Assembly (NCBI GenBank): GCA_010094045.1
Contig: ML986585.1
Location: 343,196-407,195, forward strand
Reading direction: 5' to 3'
Length of the DNA: 64,000 nt
Source of the DNA: Lojkania enalia
Taxonomy: Eukaryota; Ascomycota; Dothideomycetes; Pleosporales
The position numbers and the translations under genes are program-made. Position 1 is the first letter of the stretch, and the number at the start of each line of letters is the position of its first letter. Positions 32,650-46,349 of the stretch are shown here, piece after piece. Under the pieces are notes generated by a model that was not told the DNA's origin, ran no database searches, and saw only the letters and a program-made list of their open reading frames with translations.

Positions 32650-33828
32650 ATGCCCTTCGGTCCGTTCACCCTCCAATGGCGCTCCCCAAGCCCAAACCCG
32701 CTACCGGCCTCTCCACTCCCCCCAGGAATAACCCGCACACAGATCCACACGCCCTGCGGCCCGCTCGAGCTCCTCTCCGCCATCCCCGCCAACTGTCCCT
32801 CCTCGCAACCCCCTCTCTTCTTCGCCCACGGCGGCTTCGGCTGCGCAGAAATATGGCTTGCATACCTCGCCTTCTTTTCCTCGCGCGGAGTCCCCTGCTA
32901 CGCGATCTCGTACCGCGGCCATGGGAAGAGCTGGTACCCCGGGTTCTGGCGGATGTATTTCACGACGCGGGCGCAGATCGCGGAGGATCTTGTTGCGGGG
33001 ATTAAATATGTGGAGAATGTTGAGAAAGAGAGGAGGGGATTGGAAGACGATGTGCGGGTCGTGCTGGTGGCGCATTCGGCGGGGGGGCGCATTGAGTCAG
33101 TATGTGCTTAGCAGAGGGTTAGTAAAAGTAGAGGGATTTTGCATGTTCGCTGCTGTGCCGGGATTTGGGTCGTACGTATACTCCGACCTAAGTCAGATTG
33201 GCTTGCGAGTTGGAGATGGAGACGATGTGCTAATTGCGGAGATAGGGCATCGTGCTATAGGTTCTGGGCGTGGACTGCGCCCATTCATTTCCCATATCGC
33301 TTGTTTCATCCTAGGTATGTTCTGGCGAATACGGAGCAAGTGCGTGCTGCGTTCTTCAAAGCGTCGACGCCGGTTCCGGTGGTTAAGCATCTAGAAGGTC
33401 TTCTTGCGCCCTACGAGTCCATGCTATGGCCTGTCCAAATGCTTCCCCGCTTCGCAACTGGTGGCGATGTAATCTCCAGCATCCTCGGCTGGTCTCCTCG
33501 CAAGACTATCAGTTCAGTAAAACATACCGATAGGCCAATTGGGATATCACAGAGGATGATGGTGTTAGCTGCTGAGCATGATGTCCTTTGCCAGCCCGGC
33601 CTGTTGCTTGATGCAGCACAGAGATACAGAGCCTCCTTCTGGGAACTAGTCCAGAATAAGAAACTTGATGGCGTTAGTGGGAGCGACCTAAGAATAGAGA
33701 ATGATCAGGGCGATGATTGGGATGGCGTGCGGTTCAGGGTCGTACCTGGCGTAGCCCATCATCTGCAAAATGAGGTTGAGTGGGAGAAAGGTGCTCGGGA
33801 GATATTAGCTTGGATGGAGCAGCTTTAG
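32650..33828 (+). CDS. Alpha/beta hydrolase with one-base frame break
   Basis: The frame runs from ATG 32650 through PLFFAHGGFGCAEIW (oxyanion region), AISYRGHGKS and VLVAHSAGG (the nucleophile elbow with Ser), then breaks in a run of seven G at 33081-33087. One G fewer restores ALSQYVLSRGLVKVEGF. An intron follows at 33172-33260 (GTACGT ... CTATAG) and the last exon 33261-33828 supplies GISQRMMVLAAEHDVLC with the acid Asp and GVAHHLQNE with the catalytic His. All three catalytic residues are therefore present across the break. It is either a sequencing or assembly slip in the G run or a very young pseudogene. The substrate is unknown. Confidence 0.75.
33081..33087 (+). other. G7 run carrying the hydrolase frame break
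   Basis: Seven G residues directly after the HSAGG elbow. Six would keep the hydrolase frame open to its intron, so this run is the place where the coding frame is lost. Confidence 0.7.
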
Positions 33829-33988
33829 AGCACAAATCATTCGTTTCTGTAGGTCGATGTATTTCTTTGTATACTACCATAAAAGCCAAGCGTGTTCATT
33901 TAAGTCAACAACAAAAGAGCTACGAAAAATCCCCATTCCCCAGTCTACACCATTTCCTCTTCTCTGCATAAACTTGCCCACATCATCA

Positions 33989-35521
33989 CTACACCCTAAA
34001 CCCATCCCTCCACCTTCCCGCTAACTCTGCGGCCCCCCTACTACCCACATACCACCCCATCCCCTCATCCCAAAATAATTCCACACCCGCCTCTTGCAAA
34101 CTATTCAAAACCACCACAATGCTCCACCACAACAACGCCCTCTTCTCCTCCTCAGCCATCGCATCGCCCACAACCACAATCTTCTTAACATCATAACCCC
34201 CTCCCAACTCCCTCGCCTTCCTAAATCCCTCCACCAGAAACTTGAAAAACTCATCGAACCACTCCCCTGCCGGGTCCTTGCTATAAACCTCTCTATGCTG
34301 CTGAAAAGGTCCGTAGCCACAGATCGGGAAGCAGTGTTTCTGGGCTTCGTTAATATCCGGCATCGGGGCGGCGCCGAGATCCCAGCGGATACTCCGTATA
34401 GCATCACCGGGAGATGTCTCATTGCGGGGAATGTAGATGTGCTGGATGCGGGCGGCAGAGAACGATAGCGCGTCCAAGCTCCAGGTAACGACGACACTCG
34501 TCTCGCGTTCCCGCTCCGCCATCTCTTCCTTGCATGCTGCGCCATCGGTCTAATCCTCGCATAGTCCGATGCCATGCCCGGATAAAGCGGCGTAGTGCGA
34601 TATGATGGATGTCTCGCAACCGGGACAGATGTGGATGGTTTTGAAGCGGCCCGCATCTATCCAGCGCTTCACTGCATCTTCAACAAGCCCTTGAGCGACG
34701 AAATCCGGGCGCACGATGACGACGGAGGGTGTTTTGGGGAGGGGTGTAGAGAATGTGGAATTATGTGCCCCACCAGAGGCATTCCAGCATCTTCGCAAGC
34801 TCGTTGAGTATCTGTTCGTCTTCGACACTCACATTCACCAGCTGCTGTGTGGATTTCGTGTCTAGGAAATGCGGAGAAGGGGAGGCGCTGGATTCCCTTT
34901 CGATGTCGATTTTTGCAGAACGGGAAGGGTGGTTGGTGGAGGGTAAACTGGGGCCGATGTGGCATGGTGGTCTGTCTTTCATCAGTCCATCGTTTCGGTA
35001 TACTATAATACTATGGAGGGGCGTATGTCCTGTTATGTTGGAGGGTATACGTACCGATCCCCACTCTCTCCTCCCGACAACCTCATCATAAGCACACAAT
35101 ACTTCTCCCTCCCGGACATGACAATAGTATCCGAGAACGTGCCGTTGGGCCAGCGAATGGATGCCGCGCTACCATGATTAGTTCAACTTAGCTTGGTAAA
35201 CACTTCATTGATATCAAAGCCTCCAACAGGTTGTGCTAATTTTCCAAGAAGAGAGAGAGAGCAATGGGGAAAGCAAGAGAGAAGGTAAGGAGAGGAACAA
35301 ACGCACCCAAACTCTATCCCGAGTTCGAATCCCACCGCGAAATCGACATCCTCATGATCCTCTCTTTCAACTCCATTCAACCCGGCTTTCCCACTGCCGC
35401 TCGTAATACTCTAACCAACACTCGTCTCTCTTCCCCTCCCCTCGAAATCCGGCAAGTAAACCCACAGCCCTAACATGAAGACAAGCAAGAGCACCCCCTT
35501 CCATACAGCAGTCCTCTTCAT
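33989..35521 (-). pseudogene. Broken Hsp70/actin-fold ATPase-like gene
   Basis: Exons 35521-35422, 35370-35307, 35168-35055 and from 34971 downward join in phase. They give a membrane anchor (VWKGVLLLVFMLGLWVYLP), then an ATPase-like start (GIEFGAASIRWPNGTFSD). The frame then changes near 34770 in a G4 run (TGGTGGGGCAC) and continues as SVVIVRPDFVAQGLVEDAVK, meets TAG at 34550-34548 inside GIGLCED and TDGAACKEE, and goes on to a C-terminus with KKIVVVGDAMAEEE and GSRGAAELAGR, reminiscent of the last nucleotide-binding motif of Hsp70-like proteins. The fold assignment is by resemblance only. With both a frameshift and a stop it looks non-functional, unless an ATG at 34522 makes a shorter, 177-residue product. 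Confidence 0.55.
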
Positions 35522-35575
35522 TTCCGTGTTCGTGGCTCCATGTACATCCATAGCAAGCACAACCAAAAAATCCAA

Positions 35576-35590
35576 CCCCCCCCCCCCCCC
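35576..35590. repeat. C15 homopolymer
   Basis: Fifteen consecutive C residues on the plus strand, just upstream of the broken ATPase-like gene. A site prone to length error. Confidence 0.9.
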
Positions 35591-35888
35591 AAAACAAAAA
35601 CCGCGTGACGGGATAGGAAGGCGAGGATACCACTAAGACGGTTCCGCCGCGGCAATGTTACTTCGTAGATGCCAACAAGACGATGCCGATGCGGTTGCTA
35701 CCTGAAGGAGCGGTGCGAGGCGCAAGCGGCGTATTCGTTCGAGTTTCAGAGACATATATAGGTATTTATGTATGGCATGGCACGCTATGATGTGATAGGT
35801 AGGCGGACGGGGCGTACGGCACTGAGCAGCAATCCTCCGCACAGTCTCGCGTCTCCTTCACACCAATCCAATCCAAAACAACCAAAGC

Positions 35889-35890
<2 letters not shown>

Positions 35891-35919
<29 letters not shown>
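35891..35919. repeat. CA dinucleotide microsatellite
   Basis: About 14 uninterrupted CA units. Likely length-variable between strains. Confidence 0.95.
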
Positions 35920-36301
35920 CATATCACGCCCTTCCTATAGACCCCACCCCTAAACATCAACCAACGCAATGGGGCGAGTACGTATACATTTCCCCGATAA
36001 CGCCGTCCGCAAAGACGGGTACGCATCCATACACCTCCTGCGTAGGACTATAGATGGTGATATAGCAGAACCATGGTAAGTTTAGAATAAATATTTATAA
36101 ATAGTGTCAAGGCGGAGAATACTGGATATATAACCATGGCACGCACCACGACCCCAAATCCGAAAATGCTGTTAACAAACTCCATTTGGCCCATCCCGAC
36201 GCCAACTATGCCAAAATGCTCATTATGCTCACACGCTCCAAGATCCCGCAGAAAATTGGAAAACCTTTCGCTAATGCACGGAGAAAAGAAAAAGCAGAAA
36301 G

Positions 36302-36323
36302 AAAAAAAAAAAAAAAAAAAAAA
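36302..36323. repeat. A22 homopolymer
   Basis: Twenty-two A residues preceded by an A/G-rich stretch. No open frame around it resembles a transposon. Confidence 0.9.
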
Positions 36324-36531
36324 CTTGGTGCCGCAAACAGATCCCCATGTTACCACCTGACCGACATGCCCATTTTCCCCACCAATCCAAGACAACCCTA
36401 TTCCCACCCACTCAATGCAATATTCTGCGTGCGTCCCGAGGCATTGGACCGAGGGTCGCGATTATGCCTTTATCGCTCGCATAATTTGCAACCACAATTC
36501 CATAGCAGAGCAGAGAAGAGCAAGAGCACTC

Positions 36532-37797
36532 CTACCACCACCCCGCAAAGCTCAAAAACCGATCCACCATATCCACCCAATCCTGTCCATTCAGCATTCC
36601 CACCCTCCTTTTCTCCCACAGCCCCTCCACCAACTTCTCCAAAAAAGCCTTGGCCTTCTCCCCCGCTTCCCTCGTCCCATCATTCCGCAGCAACTCCACC
36701 TTGCCCCCGTTATACTTCTCGCTGAGGTCGATTTTGAAACTGGCGTCGCCGTCCGGCGGACAATACTCTTCAACCGGGGCGGGTAGCGCATTGTTCCCGG
36801 CCAGGGCCATCAAATGACCGTTGGGACCGAGGGATGGCGGGTGCGAGGTGCGGGGCTTGAAGAGCGAGCCGCGGACGGCAATGTGCACGATGCGCAGGTG
36901 TGCAGCACCGTCACCGAGCCCCACGATCCAAGACTGGAAGACGTCGTACATGATTTTGAACTCGAGCTTGAGGATCCAGGTGTTGTAGCTGTAGAAGATG
37001 GCCTGGGCTTCGGAGCGGATTTGCCGCGAGACCGAGGCCAGCGGGTGCTGCTTCTTGTCGGCGAAGGTGGAGAGGCAGTAGATGAGCGGGTAGGGCAGCA
37101 CGAGATCCGGGAGGTGCAGGTATATCTGGTGGCGCAGTTCGGGGGGTAGGGTGAGGAGGGTTGGGGGGAGAGGGCTAGATGGCGAAAGGGGGGAGATGCC
37201 CAAGTCCTGTGGAGAAAGGGCGAAGACCTCGGGGTCGAGCACAGGCAGGGGGGAGAGCCCTGTTTCCTCGATGCACTCGCAGGCGTCGGAATAGATGGTC
37301 GGGTCACTCGTCGGCGAGGACGGCGTGGAGGTCGACGGGCTGTCGTGCGAGAACGAGGGCCAGTCGCTGTCGGGAAGCGGGTCGCTGAAGCTGCCCTCGT
37401 CGTCTTCATCGTCGTCGACATCGGTGTCGGAGACGGCCAGGTCCATGTCCTCATGGTCCAGCCCCAGACGGGCGATCTTGGGGGGCAGCTCGTGCGAGGA
37501 AGGCGTGTTAGGCGAGGGAAGCTGGGTTGCGGACCGCTTGGACGACGTTCGTGCTATCGTGATGTGAGCCATCTCGCCCGCTTGCTTGCTCTGCTCCTCG
37601 CTCCGCCTCGGCCCCAGCGTCAACGTCGACAGCCCGCTCGACTTACCCGAGTCCATGCTGCCCTCGCACAGCCCGCAGCTCGTCGACTGCACGCTCGTGT
37701 CCAGCGTTTGCAGCTTGGGCGACTTCATGCCTCCCACATGATCGGCTGGGTCCGGCGGCGTCTGGCCCGTTACCGAGTATCGTCGCTGCAGAGGCAT
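36532..37797 (-). CDS. F-box/2EXR-like domain protein
   Basis: A single exon of 421 residues. Residues 1-200 are low-complexity, Ser/Pro-rich, with an acidic run of D and E around 120-140. From about residue 212 comes TLLTLPPELRHQIYLHLPD, a fungal F-box or 2EXR-type opening, followed by HPLASVSRQIRSEAQAIFYS, which is the typical second block. The rest has no recognised domain. Such proteins are very numerous in Pezizomycotina; a role as ubiquitin-ligase adaptor is possible but not shown. The opposite strand carries long shadow frames because of GC-rich codon use. Confidence 0.75.
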   Translation of the reverse strand: MPLQRRYSVTGQTPPDPADHVGGMKSPKLQTLDTSVQSTSCGLCEGSMDSGKSSGLSTLTLGPRRSEEQSKQAGEMAHITIARTSSKRSATQLPSPNTPSSHELPPKIARLGLDHEDMDLAVSDTDVDDDEDDEGSFSDPLPDSDWPSFSHDSPSTSTPSSPTSDPTIYSDACECIEETGLSPLPVLDPEVFALSPQDLGISPLSPSSPLPPTLLTLPPELRHQIYLHLPDLVLPYPLIYCLSTFADKKQHPLASVSRQIRSEAQAIFYSYNTWILKLEFKIMYDVFQSWIVGLGDGAAHLRIVHIAVRGSLFKPRTSHPPSLGPNGHLMALAGNNALPAPVEEYCPPDGDASFKIDLSEKYNGGKVELLRNDGTREAGEKAKAFLEKLVEGLWEKRRVGMLNGQDWVDMVDRFLSFAGWW

Positions 37798-38823
37798 GGC
37801 GGTCGGTTGTGCAATCGAGCGCGGGCGAAAGGACGATACGTGGTATTTCAGTCTCGAGAAAATTTGCGGAGCGATGAGTTGGCAGCCTGACAGGAGAGCG
37901 AGCAGGCGTCGGCCAGTCCCTGACGCGTCAGGAGGCTTGCGGGGTGTGAAAGCAAGGCACGGCAGGGCACGGATGCGGTCGAGCGCGGGGGCAGCTCTTT
38001 ATCGATTAGGGCACGGGAAGGGATGATGGAACACTGTGGTAGACTATTCCGTCTACTGGATACTGAGCAGAAGGGCCCGGTGCAGCTCCAAGTGGTGAAG
38101 GGTCGCGTGCAAGAAGGGAGCCGTGTACGAAAAGTTTTTGGAAGGGGGCATTGCCCAACGAGGACAGCGTTTCATGCGGCCAAGGACCGCCAGTGGGCGC
38201 ACAGCGAAATAATCAACACCGCACGGCTGAGCCACGATCCACCCTAGGCTTAATTTTACACATTCCGAGGGTTCCACATCTCCTGTTCTATCATCCTGTT
38301 CGTCCTGCTCTCTACAGCCTCATGCACTTCAGTGATCATGGCAGACTAGAGCGCCACGTCAAAACGGCAACCTGTCCGACGACCGGCTTTAGATGCGTCC
38401 TGCAATCCCCCCCCCCAAAAAGTGAAGCAAGCGTTGAAGACCCAGCAGCAGCCATGGCCCGCGTCCGTTTCGTCGATCCCCGGATCCCTGCTTCCCGACA
38501 TGAACCATTCGTCACTTGCCATGCACCCAAGATCAAAAGCTTCACAGTGCTACCCTTCTTGTTTGACTTGTAGAATTCATCCAGAGTAAAAGAGTGTAGT
38601 GGTATTGAGTGAGAGATACTACGGTACGGTGCTGAATGAGACTCAACATCCATTTCTGTTGAAGAAAGCCCGCGAACCCCAACCTCCACTTCCGGTATCA
38701 AATCTGCATCTCTCAATGCAGGACCGTACATCCGCATTATTCCTCCCATCAGAGCCTTTTGCCGTGTTGAAGTGGTGCTCATGCCGGTTTCCTCATCCGC
38801 CTTCCGCCTCTACCTAGGTACAT
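37798..38823. other. Intergenic, no gene seen
   Basis: Promoter side of the F-box-like gene and 3' flank of the acetyltransferase gene. Frames at 38151-38573 and 38336-38782 overlap each other on opposite strands and show no resemblance to known proteins. Confidence 0.4.
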
Positions 38824-39706
38824 CTATTTCTTCATCCCGGCCTCTCCCTTTCCCTCGCTAACCGGCTCTCTGACCATAATGTCCAGCTCGATGTTCTTCT
38901 CCGCGCGCTGCAGGACGAGCTTGCGACGATCCTCGAAGCCGAACTTGCGGTAGATGGGAGGGTTCGCCTCGTTGCTCGATTCGAGATACACTACCCTACC
39001 TTCACGATCCGCCTGCTTTGTCACATGCTCGATTAGCTTGCGGCAATGCCCCTTCCCCCGCGCGCTGGGCTTGGTACCAATGTATACTAGGTACCAGCTG
39101 TCATCGTCGCGCTCACCGAGGGTAGCATGCTTGACGTCGTGAAGGAGAGGAAGGAATTCGGTAAAGAAACGCCGTTTGCCTTCGCCCGACAGTCTGTAAT
39201 TGAGACGCCACATACCGCTGCGAAGGATCGTCCAGAGATCATCCATGTTCTGACCAGGCGGCATCCTGCACCCGACATCATCAGAGCCGATCGTGATATA
39301 AAGTCTGAGTAGAGAGAGCTTACCAGAGAGCCACCGCGCCGTAGTCGTCGCCGATGGTAGTCACAAGCCCTTTCAAGATGTGAGCATACACTACGTATTC
39401 GAATATCTCAACATGCAGCGCCCATTTCTCTTCCTCGCTCCAGTGCTCACGATCAGGCACATCAATGAAGTAGCGAGACACATCATCCTCAGCAAAAGCC
39501 TCGGCTAGGCAGAAAGCCGCCTCCTTGTACTCGGCCGCGGTGACGACACGCACACCATCAGCGAGCGGAGGCAGAGTAGCAGCAGCCGTCTTCTGCTTCA
39601 GGATCCTGAAACTGGTTCGAACATCATTGACCTGAAGGTTAGCAGGCTTCAAGGTTCCTTTCGGTGCGTCAAAAGAGAGAGCGATGGGACTAATGGTTTT
39701 CGCCAT
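38824..39706 (-). CDS. GNAT-family N-acetyltransferase
   Basis: Two exons, 39706-39324 and 39265-38824, give 274 residues (58-bp intron; the junction reads VALWMPPGQN). The GNAT core is seen in WYLVYIGTKPSARGKGHC (strand 4 and the acetyl-CoA loop R-G-K-G-H), followed by a helix (RKLIEHVTKQADREG), VVYLESSNEANPPIYRKFGF and the final strand. The N-terminal segment (AAFCLAEAFAEDDVSRYFID) is typical of a fungal subgroup with an extended first helix. Donor is acetyl-CoA; the acceptor is unknown. Confidence 0.88.
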
Positions 39707-41463
39707 GATTGCAGTTTCGCGAGGGTTTCTCTACTAGTATTTAGGTGGGATCTGCCGCTTCTCTTGGTGATAGGGACAGTCGAATAGCGAGCCAGCGTGA
39801 AGGTGGGACGTAGAGGGAGGGCTCAGTCGCCCACGGTGATGTCACTTGAACAAGGTGTTTCTATGAGAAGACCTTCAGTCCAAATTCTACTGCTGCGTTG
39901 CAATCAGTCTGGTTGTGGAGGGATTTGGTAGCCGGGTGAGGCAGCAGTCGTGGCCTTCGATTAGCTGCGATAGTATACCTTTTCGTGGACTTGGTGGCTG
40001 TCTACGGTTCCGCTGGGCGATTACTGTCTCCTGTATGGACTCTCGAAAGTTGTGTTCTCGAGACAGATTCAACTCGAGAAGGAAAGCGCAATGAAGTGAA
40101 TGCTTGACGGATATCAACCGACATCAATAGGCGGAGCTGGGAGGCTGCCCGTGAGAATTGGGTCTAGGTTGGGGTGGGGTCAGCAGTTGCGGCTCTCTCG
40201 GGTTGGCAAGAGTTTGGACGTTATCAAGTATCGAATCGGATCCTTCGTGCGAGCGAGGTGAGTTGGGGAGTTATATGTATGGCTGATCGTGTAGTATCGG
40301 ACGCTTGCTTTTTCTGTACTGGTGCGGCTAGTCACAAGACCTTCCCGAGGTCACTGATAGGAGACTGTACACTGCGTTGGCGCAGTTTGTGTGCAGATTG
40401 AAGCGGAGTAGACAAAGAAGGATTGTTGGGCGAGGCCGGCTGCAGCGGGAAAAATGTGCGTCGTGGGGGTGAGGGAGCACAAGTGGTTGGTGCAGGACCA
40501 CAATTGGTGACGACTGAATTGTGCAGGGTGATGCTGGATGCTACGAAGATGGGGGGGATGGAGATGGTAGGCTTGTTATACAATTCCGCCCCTACCCTTG
40601 TAGCGGCCGCGACGGTCCCGGGTAGAGGTGGAGGCCATGCAATCGGACGGCGGGATCTGATTTTAGGACAATTAGCTTCCATCTTGGACGTTGACTGGTG
40701 GCACCTGTGGAGCAGCACTTCAGCTGTGGTCCAAGATGTTAGCGAACAGGGCAACACTGCCACTTTGAGGCTTGCGGGCACGCTCGGGGGAATGATGGCT
40801 AAGCGGGATCCCGCATAACTGATGACAAGCTGGACAAGCCGTGAACGGCGGCGCCGTGTTCAGGGCAAAGCCTTACTTGGTCAGCATGGCGTTGGTGAGG
40901 AGTGTGGGGTGAATGGAAACAGCTCGCTTGGACCTGCGCAAAACGGGTAAGGCCAGCAAACGTGAGCAGGCTTCCCCGTGCTCTGAAGCTCGTCAGCTTC
41001 GAGCAACTAGGCGTCTATGATCGATTGCGCCACGAATTGTTGGTTCGTCTCGGAAAGCTATCCGCTGTACATATCTGACATCTGCTTGATTCAAAAACAT
41101 CTGAAGGCCAGCTTTCTCGCCGATACAAGTATCTATTGATCGTCGACCGCGTCGTTAGTCACCGAACAGCAATGATAGGAGGACGGCCTTGTTCATGCAG
41201 GCATTGATAAAGCCGGTGCTGTTCATGACTAGCAACGCGTGGGGAGTAATCAGCTGATCGATAAGTGAATTAAAATCACCGTATGGTATCTATAGAAAAG
41301 AGGGCATGCATGACGCTGCATTGCCTTCGGAGTCGGTCTTTTACAGACCAATGGAAACGGAAGCCACTTATGTAACACCTAAATTTCGTCCTAGAGACAG
41401 GATAGCCCATGAAATTCGGTCTTTGACTGAATATCCCCCCTCCAAAAATACGTCATGCATCGC
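39707..41463. other. Intergenic, no gene seen
   Basis: Promoter of the acetyltransferase at its left end, 3' flank of the IDI gene at its right. Frames of 131 and 149 codons overlap on opposite strands at 40332-40818 but neither resembles a known protein. Composition is mixed. Confidence 0.4.
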
Positions 41464-42427
<964 letters not shown>

Positions 42428-43391
42428 TTTAACTGCCCTGTAATTCTAGAATCGATGCGAAGCCCGTCTGTAAATATCAGAAGTAATAAATTGACTGTTG
42501 GGGTTGTGGGGGGCGGAAGCGCAAACAAAGGGTTATCAACGATCCGGCTTGTAGATCGAGACCCCTGCAGGGACTGGCCGAAATGCCTGACAGGGTGGCG
42601 GCACGAAATCACGAGGGCCCCTCTCCGCGCGGGGTCCAGCATTTTATCCATATCTATTTTGTACGCTTATAAACACAGCATATAAATACTCGTTTACTGA
42701 AAAGGCTTCTCTCATTTAAGTGCATCCAATGTATTGTCTTTCATTTCAACAGGAAACAAACACAGAAATCATGGGCTGCCCGCGAAATACAGGACCAAAA
42801 AAATAATCAGCAAAACAACTGAATTTGCCAACCACCCCTAATGCTTGGGTAGCTAGGACCATCATGATCCGGAAAGGACACCCCCAGCTAGTTGTTTTAG
42901 CTATGATTCTTAGTTCCAATTGCTTCGCTTCGCCAGACCTAAGTTAAAATTGACACACAGGTTAATGGAATTTACAGATGCACTTCGATTATGACCACCC
43001 GTCTGGCTCCTAGACCACCAGTCTGCTTCTTGAGGAGAAATGGATCAGTGGCGCTACTCTGGAATTGAAGATTTTTCAGAATCATTAGCAATATATACCC
43101 AATAATTAATTCCTGGCCAAGTCCAAACCAGTTGTAGACTAGCACTAAGTGTTCATTGATATATATTGTCATTCTGCCTTGATACATCGTCCATAGCGAA
43201 CTAATAATGTTCCAAATGCTAGCTATTCTGTGCTGAGCCCAAAAGGCTTCAGTCAGAGCGAGATAAAGGTATCAAAACATGAGAACTTTTCCGTGGCCGG
43301 AATATGCAATAATGCCCCAACCTAGACCCAAAAGTGATAAACTATAAGCACTGAACTCCATAGACCAAACCATTAGTTGGTGTGTATCCCA
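42428..43391. other. Intergenic, IDI1 promoter and homocitrate synthase 3' end
   Basis: No supported gene. AT-rich in its right half, with only one short minus-strand frame at 42972-43187 that resembles nothing known. Confidence 0.4.
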
Positions 43392-45035
<1,644 letters not shown>

Positions 45036-45731
45036 AATTGCGATAGGGGAGTGTGGGTAAGGAAAGGAGCAGGCGGATGGGGCGGGAGACAGGTATTTGA
45101 AGGCTGGGGAGTTCCTAGTGAGTCAAGCCAAAATTCTTTGCCGGTGATGATGCAAGGGCCGGGGCCGCGATCGGCGGCGCGACTGGTTGGCTCGCTAGGG
45201 GCCCAGGGTGCTGGCGAAAGCGGGGAAGAGCTGGGAGCGCTGACTTGTGAAAGTTTTTCTGCGGCCGCATCATGCACAAGGCGCGAGGAGCCTCCAGATC
45301 CCCGCAGATGGACTATATTGTCGAGCCACATAGAGCCCACATGTGCAGCTCTTCAGCAAATGGCAATCTGGGGAATGGCGAGCCCCCGCTCACCGCCTGC
45401 TCGCGTGCCCCGTTCGTCCCTCCATCCGGGTACGAAATCTCGGAGACAAGAACAGTCAGTCCATCGACGAACTATTGCAGAGGTTACCTTCCCTGGAGTA
45501 CCTAGGCCTGCCGAGTCAAGGCTTTGCAGGTCCAGCAGGACGCATTACATAGGCGCAGGCATCTGGCCCTTTGTTGCGTCCCCTGCTTGTGAGCATCACG
45601 CGGCGAGACATTACACACAGCTTTTAGTTTCACTTCACGCTCAAGGACAGACATGCTGCCTTTCGGGTGGCGATTTGCTTGGACTGTGCTCTTGGTCTGG
45701 GCAATCTATTGGTCTCCAGGGTACACTTACA
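45036..45731. other. Homocitrate synthase promoter region
   Basis: Apart from the TGAGTCA element it has no clear feature. Several overlapping frames cross it (for example 44898-45755 plus) without family resemblance; they arise from GC-rich sequence. Confidence 0.45.
45119..45125. promoter_or_regulatory. Gcn4/CPC-1-type site (TGAGTCA)
   Basis: A palindromic TGAGTCA lies 84 bp before the start codon of homocitrate synthase. This is the consensus bound by the bZIP activators Gcn4 (yeast) and CPC-1/CpcA (filamentous fungi) that raise amino-acid biosynthesis genes on starvation, and lysine genes are known targets. Position and target gene agree; binding itself is inferred. Confidence 0.65.
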
Positions 45732-46349
45732 TCAACCATCATTTCTAAATTCTGAGGGCTTCTTCGTGAACGCTTTCCCGTCCTCTTTTGACAACAGATA
45801 CTTTGGTCCGGGGAAGTCATCCGTGACCCCAGGTATCATATTCTCCGTGAAGATATGGTACTTGGGATAGCAGAGCTCATACCCAGCGCCTCCGATCCTA
45901 GGCACATGTCGACCATACTCATCCTCCCACGCATTCGCCTCGTCGCGCTTTCCACACAGCACCTCCTCGTCAAATGCCCCCAGGTTGATCTCAATAAAGT
46001 CCGCTGACGATTTGTCTTCGAATGACAAAGCACTGCCACATGTCCCACAGAAGCCACGGGAGGCGGTTGGGGAGGAATTGTAGTTCCGATAGGTGGGATT
46101 GCTGCTCAAAGGTGGAGATACATTTGTCTTCGGGAAGCCGCAGTTCTGTGGTACTAGACTCCCGCTATGCTTACGACACATGGTGCATTGACACGCCCCG
46201 TTCTATATTAGATGGATTAGTCTTCAAGAACCGGGATGCAATTGCTGTCTTACTGTTTCGGGAGGCCAGTCCCTTGCATTGGGAAAGGTGACCGTGAATC
46301 TGATAGCCCCACAGAGGCATCCACCTGTGATGTTCTCTGGCCGGGGCAT
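45732..46349 (-). CDS. GFA/CENP-V-type zinc protein
   Basis: Two exons, 46349-46254 and 46202-45732, give 188 residues; the junction reads PPETNGACQC. The three cysteine blocks of the glutathione-dependent formaldehyde-activating (GFA) family are present: GGCLCGAIRFTV near residues 9-20, ACQCTMCRKHSGS near 35-47, and FCGTCGSAL. They bind zinc. Fungal members are numerous and mostly uncharacterised; formaldehyde chemistry should not be assumed. The ATG at 46349 puts the first zinc block eight residues from the start, which is usual. Confidence 0.88.

Larger units (their letters stand above)
35522..36531. other. Simple-repeat-rich intergenic region
   Basis: Holds no supported gene but three simple tracts: C15 at 35576-35590, a CA dinucleotide tract at 35891-35919, and A22 at 36302-36323. 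It separates two minus-strand genes. Confidence 0.5.

Noticed and set aside
35310..35350. TTCGAATCCCACC resembling the T-arm of a tRNA
   Set aside because: No acceptor stem, D-arm or anticodon arm could be paired around it, and it lies within exon 2 and the neighbouring intron of the ATPase-like pseudogene.
35891..35919. Possible CRISPR-like or direct-repeat array
   Set aside because: It is a plain CA dinucleotide tract without spacers, in a eukaryotic genome.
36810..37890. Long frames in other phases and on the opposite strand of the F-box/2EXR-like gene
   Set aside because: They are shadows of the real gene at 36532-37797, made open by its GC-rich codon usage; only that frame shows the F-box-like blocks.
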